From CALOAD01 sp942491415 (lineage in GTDB: Bacteria; Cyanobacteriota; Vampirovibrionia; Gastranaerophilales; CALOAD01), in assembly GCA_942491415.1 (NCBI GenBank), contig CALOAD010000022.1:184430-248429 (forward strand): a DNA stretch of 64,000 bases. Reading direction: 5' to 3'. Positions 60,540 through 64,000 of the stretch are shown one piece after another (position 1 is the first letter of the stretch; each line of letters begins with the position of its first letter). The translations under genes and the position numbers were made by a program. The notes below the pieces were generated by a model. That model had not been told where the DNA came from, did no database searches, and worked only from the letters and a program-made list of their open reading frames with translations.

Positions 60540-61910
60540 TTACTTCCCAATGCAGAAATTATTGAAAATATTATCTAAAATTTCTTCGGTAACAACTTCG
60601 CCGGTGATTTCTCCGAGTGCTAAAAGTGCTGCTTTTAGGTCGATTGAAATGAAATCTTGAAGTTCAAGGTTTTGAATCCCGATAAGAACATTTTGGAGCG
60701 ATTTTAATGTATTTTGCAGGCATTCTTGCTGTCGTAGGTTTGTAGTAAATTCGCTATTTTCAAGCAAATCCTGTTGTAATATCTTTGATTCAATAGCTTT
60801 TTTTAGTTCTTCCAGTCCTTTGTTTGTTTTTACTGAAACTGGCATCACATTTTCTTTTTTAATATCTTCTAGAAGTTCTTTTTTTGCTATGTCGCTTTTT
60901 GAACCCACTTTTATAACGGGTTTATCTCCGATTTCATTCCAGATGAGTCTATCTTCTTTTTGCATCTCTTCTTCCAGAGAGCTTAGGAAAATTAGTAAAT
61001 CAGCTTCTTTTATGCAGTTTTTAGAAATATCAACACCTATGGATTCGATTTGATCACTACTGTGAGTTCCTTTTATTTCTCTAATACCTGCCGTGTCAAT
61101 TAAAGTAACCGGAATACCTGCGATATCAAGAGATTCTTGAATAATATCTCGAGTAGTACCGGGGATATTAGTTACAATTGCTCTGTCGATATTTAAAAGG
61201 GCGTTAAATAAGGAAGATTTTCCAACGTTAGGTTTTCCCACTATTGCGAGTTTTAAGCCTTGTCTCATTAAGTTTGAAGTTTTTGCAGTGCCTAAAATTC
61301 TCTTTATTTCTTCGATTATATTATTTGTTTTTTGTTCCAGTTCAATATATTCAGGTTCGGCAACTTCTTCCGGAAAATCAATAGCAGCTGTAATAGCTGA
61401 TAAAATATTTATCAATTCTTGTCTTAGTTTGTTTATATTTTGGGCAAGTTTTCCTGATAAATTATTGGCTGAAAGTTCACTGAAACGATCGGTTTTAGAG
61501 TGAATTATGTCTAAAATAGCTTCAGCTTTGCTCAGGTCAATTTTATTATTTAAAAAGGCTCTTTTGGTAAATTCGCCTCGCTCCGCAAGTCTTGCTCCTG
61601 CTTGGGTTGTCAGGTTAAGGATGTTTTTTACAATGTTAATACCACCATGACAGTGTATTTCAATGACATCTTCACCGGTAAAGCTTTTGGGGGCTTTAAA
61701 ATAGACTACTATAACCTCGTCTACAGGATTGTTTTCGGGAGGTTTTACTATCCAGCCGTATTGAGTGGTATTTGGAGTTGACTTAAAAGAGGGGAAAATC
61801 TTGGATATTACAGTTATCGAATCTTCTCCGCTTATTCTTATAATGCCAACTCCGCCTGTACCAAGCGGAGTTGCAATTGCTGAAATTGTATCGTTAATAC
61901 TATTTATCAT
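60540..61910 (-). CDS. mnmE: tRNA modification GTPase MnmE
   Basis: 456 residues. With MnmG it installs the 5-carboxymethylaminomethyl group on U34 of several tRNAs. N-terminal folate domain: TISAIATPLGTGGVGIIRIS, ... EDVIEIHCHGGINIVKNILN, RLAERGEFTKRAFLNNKIDL. G domain: GKPNVGKSSLFNALL, IPGTTRDIIQESLDI, DTAGI, SKSDI; C-terminal Cys in NNFCIGK. The start overlaps the yidC stop by 11 bases, so yidC and mnmE are coupled with no jag gene between them. Confidence 0.96.
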   Translation of the reverse strand: MINSINDTISAIATPLGTGGVGIIRISGEDSITVISKIFPSFKSTPNTTQYGWIVKPPENNPVDEVIVVYFKAPKSFTGEDVIEIHCHGGINIVKNILNLTTQAGARLAERGEFTKRAFLNNKIDLSKAEAILDIIHSKTDRFSELSANNLSGKLAQNINKLRQELINILSAITAAIDFPEEVAEPEYIELEQKTNNIIEEIKRILGTAKTSNLMRQGLKLAIVGKPNVGKSSLFNALLNIDRAIVTNIPGTTRDIIQESLDIAGIPVTLIDTAGIREIKGTHSSDQIESIGVDISKNCIKEADLLIFLSSLEEEMQKEDRLIWNEIGDKPVIKVGSKSDIAKKELLEDIKKENVMPVSVKTNKGLEELKKAIESKILQQDLLENSEFTTNLRQQECLQNTLKSLQNVLIGIQNLELQDFISIDLKAALLALGEITGEVVTEEILDNIFNNFCIGK

Positions 61911-63001
61911 CTACTTTTTTGGCTTTAACTGTTTTAGCACCGCTAACGTCTTTGTTTGAAATGTTTTTAGGGGTTGAATTTAGTTCAACATCCAGTTGTT
62001 TATTTATTATAACAGTTTGTGCCAGTTGAATAACATTACTGGCAACAAGATATAGCAAGACGCCTGCGGGAATTGGTATAAATACAAAGGTTGCAGTGAT
62101 TGCTACCGGCATAATTCTTGACATTGATTGTTGCATTGCTTGTTGATTGGAGTCCATTGGGGCGTTTTTGTTTGCTCCCATCATTATTTTTTGGGATAAA
62201 AACATTGTAAGACCGAATAATAAAACGAGGAATAAAACATCGTAGTGGTATACGGTTTCTGATTTTACAGTTGGTACTTTTGCAACTAAAAGACCGTTTT
62301 GTTTATCAAATTTTATTGTTTCAAGTTCTCGAGAAGAATTATTGATTATAGAGATGTCGGCAGATTGAAGTTTTTCAAGGGTTGAAAAACTTGCTTTTAG
62401 ACTGTCGATTTGTATTTTGAGGTCAACAGGTTCTCCGGGGATAATGTCGCCTTGTATTTTTACCGCTTTTCTTGGGTTGTCTATTTTTATCTCTTTTACT
62501 TCACCGTCTTGTAGATAAACTTTGGCGATTTTATCTGTAGAAAAAGAGTCACGCTCTGTTATGCCGAATTTACCGTTTTCTACACGTTCGGAATAGCTTT
62601 TCATTGTTGTATCGAGTCTGTTTATAAATAGAAAGGAGGAGTCACCTGCCACCATATTAAATTGAGGACTCATTAGGGCTTGATATAAAAGAATGAAAAT
62701 TGGTAGTTGTAGTAAAAGTGGGAAGCAACCGGCAAAAGGGTTAAAGGAGTTTTCTTTGTAAAATTCCATCATCTTTTTTTGCAATAATTGAGGGTCGCTT
62801 TTGTATCTACTTTGAAGTTCCTTTAGTTTTGGTGTTAGTGTTTGCATTTTTTTCATTGATCGTTGTTGAGAAGTGTTTAACGGCCAGAAAACAACTCTTA
62901 TTACAATTGTTAAAGGAGATAATAGCTGCATGCACCTCGTCACTACCGATTATCATTTTGTAAAACTTAAGTATGTTTACTGTTAAAGTTGTAAAATCCA
63001 C
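61900..63001 (-). CDS. yidC: Membrane protein insertase YidC, frameshifted near its start
   Basis: The true start is the GTG at 63001 behind AAAGAGGTCATAAA; the first frame gives MDFTTLTVNILKFYKMIIGS. The frame then changes by one base between about 62950 and 62910, and the second frame continues LTIVIRVVFWPLNTSQQRSM, KKMQTLTPKLKELQSRYKSD, NPFAGCFPLLLQLPIFILLY. Total about 366 residues. Three later membrane segments (YDVLFLVLLFGLTMFLSQKI; ITATFVFIPIPAGVLLYLVA) complete the core. Between the first and second core helices lies a ~125-residue soluble insert, as in cyanobacterial YidC. Inserts and folds membrane proteins, alone or with SecYEG. The indel is probably a sequence error. Confidence 0.85.
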
Positions 63002-63156
63002 TTTATGACCTCTTTAATAATCTAAATCTTGTAACAGTTTTTTTTGAGATTTATTTTTTGATTTATTTTAAACTAAAAAAAGACTCTTTACAGTAGTTTG
63101 CGTTATTTATTGTTAAGAAAATTATTCTTTATAATTTTTAGTCGGAGTTACAAAAA

Positions 63157-63366
63157 TTATAAAAGTGGGTCGATTCCGCCCGGATTTAGCGGGTGGCATT
63201 TACAAATTCTTTTTAATCCAAGCCATGCCCCTCTTGAAACACCGTATTTGACGATTGCTTGTTTGGTGTATTCCGAACAAGTCGGATAGAACCGGCATGT
63301 TTTAGGAGTGTATTTGGATATTTTTTGATAAATATTTATTAAGAAAAGTAGTATATTTTTAATCAT
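63157..63366 (-). CDS. yidD: Membrane protein insertion efficiency factor YidD
   Basis: 69 residues. MIKNILLFLINIYQKISKYT, PKTCRFYPTCSEYTKQAIVK, YGVSRGAWLGLKRICKCHPL and NPGGIDPLL are the full YidD signature with its conserved cysteines (CRFYPTCS and CKCHP). Its ATG directly follows the rnpA stop codon. Helps YidC. The gene lies in the usual rpmH-rnpA-yidD-yidC order. About 155 bases separate it from yidC, with no gene. Confidence 0.95.
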   Translation of the reverse strand: MIKNILLFLINIYQKISKYTPKTCRFYPTCSEYTKQAIVKYGVSRGAWLGLKRICKCHPLNPGGIDPLL

Positions 63367-63729
63367 TTATCTATTGGTTTTATTTATAAGGTTAACAATA
63401 GCATTATAAATGTCTTGGTATGAAGCTTCAAGGCAATTGGGTCGAGCAATAAAAATAAGAGAAATCCAACGTTGAGAAGAGTTAATGTGTCCTTTATTTA
63501 AAGCATTTCGATAGGCTTCCCGCATCAATCTTTTTATACGGTTTCTTTTGACAGCTCTTTTGTGGATTTTTTTACTTACTATAAAGCCAACACGGGTGGG
63601 GTATTCGATTGAGGTTTTTTCTTTTCCTGAATATAAAATAAGTAGCGAATCCAGCTACTGACTTCTTGGGGATCTGTAAGTTGCTTTGAATCCGCTACTT
63701 GATTTTAATCGTTCGTTTTGAGGTAACAA
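63367..63729 (-). CDS. rnpA: Ribonuclease P protein component, with an internal TAG
   Basis: 120 residues counting across an in-frame TAG at codon 25 (63655-63657). Start TTG at 63729. MLPQNERLKSSSGFKATYRS, PRSQ-stop-LDSLLILYSGK, then EKTSIEYPTRVGFIVSKKIH, KRAVKRNRIKRLMREAYRNA, the RNR signature of RnpA, and LIFIARPNCLEASYQDIYNA. The neighbourhood of the stop reads better (KKSVAGSLLILYSGK) with one base added before and one removed after it, as if two indels cancel. RnpA is essential for tRNA 5' processing, so an intact gene is expected in the organism. Stop overlaps the yidD start region. Confidence 0.85.
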
Positions 63730-63761
63730 TTTTAAAACCTAAATATAAATAATAAATACTT

Positions 63762-63915
63762 TTAAGCTCGTTTTTTGCCTTGAATGGAAACTTTATGACG
63801 CCCTTTTTGTTCTTCTTCTGTTAAGAACATTGCGACCGCCGGGTGATGACATTCTAACTCTAAAACCGCTTACTCTTTGTCTTTTTCTTTTAGTACCTTC
63901 TAGCGTACGTTTCAT
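63762..63915 (-). CDS. rpmH: 50S ribosomal protein L34, with one extra base
   Basis: MKRTLEGTKRKRQRVSGFRV then RMSSPGGRNVLNRRRTKRAS in the direct frame, stopping early. Removing one A in the AGAAGAAGAACAAAAAGG run (about 63803-63812) gives NRRRQKGRHKVSIQGKKRA, the normal KGRH ending of L34, with about 50 residues. Ribosome site GCAAGGAGATAAAGTA. A promoter with TTGACT-17-TAGTAT lies upstream. L34 is the smallest 50S protein and usually lies next to rnpA, as here. Confidence 0.88.
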
Positions 63916-63971
63916 TACTTTATCTCCTTGCAGCTATCATAAATTTAATTAATATGTCTGTTGAGTATAAG

Positions 63972-64000
63972 ATACTAAGTAAGACAAAGCCTATAGTCAA
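63972..64000 (-). promoter_or_regulatory. Promoter of rpmH-rnpA-yidD-yidC-mnmE
   Basis: Minus strand TTGACT (64000-63995), 17 bases, TAGTAT (63977-63972). Transcription would start about 45-50 bases before the rpmH ATG. The -35 touches the window edge. Confidence 0.65.

Overview
The window is a low-GC bacterial chromosome segment using the standard code, with ordinary Shine-Dalgarno sites and several TTG/GTG starts. The gene content suggests a heterotrophic, probably anaerobic or microaerophilic member of the non-photosynthetic cyanobacterial relatives (Vampirovibrionia/Melainabacteria). Evidence: a pilin with an FTLAEVLITL-type N-terminus, cyanobacteria-like YidC with a large insert, a 2-oxoacid:ferredoxin oxidoreductase with succinyl-CoA synthetase, and several small families I cannot name. 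This placement is an inference, not a search result.

Layout. 1-9.5 kb: GH3 fragment, exported small protein, flavin/Fe-S NAD(P)H oxidoreductase subunit, GHL10 hydrolase-like lipid-side or exported protein, KorCA/KorB, a TetR regulator and a divergent NDH-2 fused to DoxX. 9.6-19.3 kb: triple-GAF histidine kinase, then gmk-coaBC-nif3-U32 and leuA (broken by one base). 19.4-24 kb: small HTH gene with a leaderless-looking promoter, two overlapping photolyase genes, proC. 24-26.4 kb: a remarkable tandem array of 14 near-identical ~172-bp units, each carrying a copy of the 3' end of the adjacent tRNA-Leu(UAA) plus its terminator. 26.9-29.2 kb: a five-gene cluster of unrecognised small proteins with paralogous first and last members. 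29.2-40 kb: glycosyltransferase, uvrB, the aroH-purB-M16 peptidase-thrB operon, sucCD. 40.8-41.7, 53.9-54.3 and 59.8-60.5 kb: three copies of a non-coding repeat element with terminal inverted repeats and hairpins whose stems change in a compensated way. 43-53 kb: tRNA-Thr/Tyr/Thr, tuf, and the S10-spc ribosomal operon, ending unusually after rplR. 53-59.6 kb: pilin, GGDEF/HD-GYP protein, response regulator, ychF, yhcC-like radical SAM protein. 60.5-64 kb: mnmE, yidC, yidD, rnpA, rpmH in the usual order.

Metabolically, KorCA/KorB makes succinyl-CoA from 2-oxoglutarate with reduced ferredoxin, SucCD turns it into succinate with ATP/GTP, and the FNR-like subunit and NDH-2 handle NAD(P)H electrons. 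Ribosome, tRNA and membrane-insertion genes form the housekeeping core.

A quality warning: leuA, rpsC, rpsN, rnpA, rpmH and yidC all contain frameshifts or an in-frame stop although they are recognisably complete and mostly essential. I read this as indel errors in the sequence rather than gene death, and I annotate the genes across the breaks.
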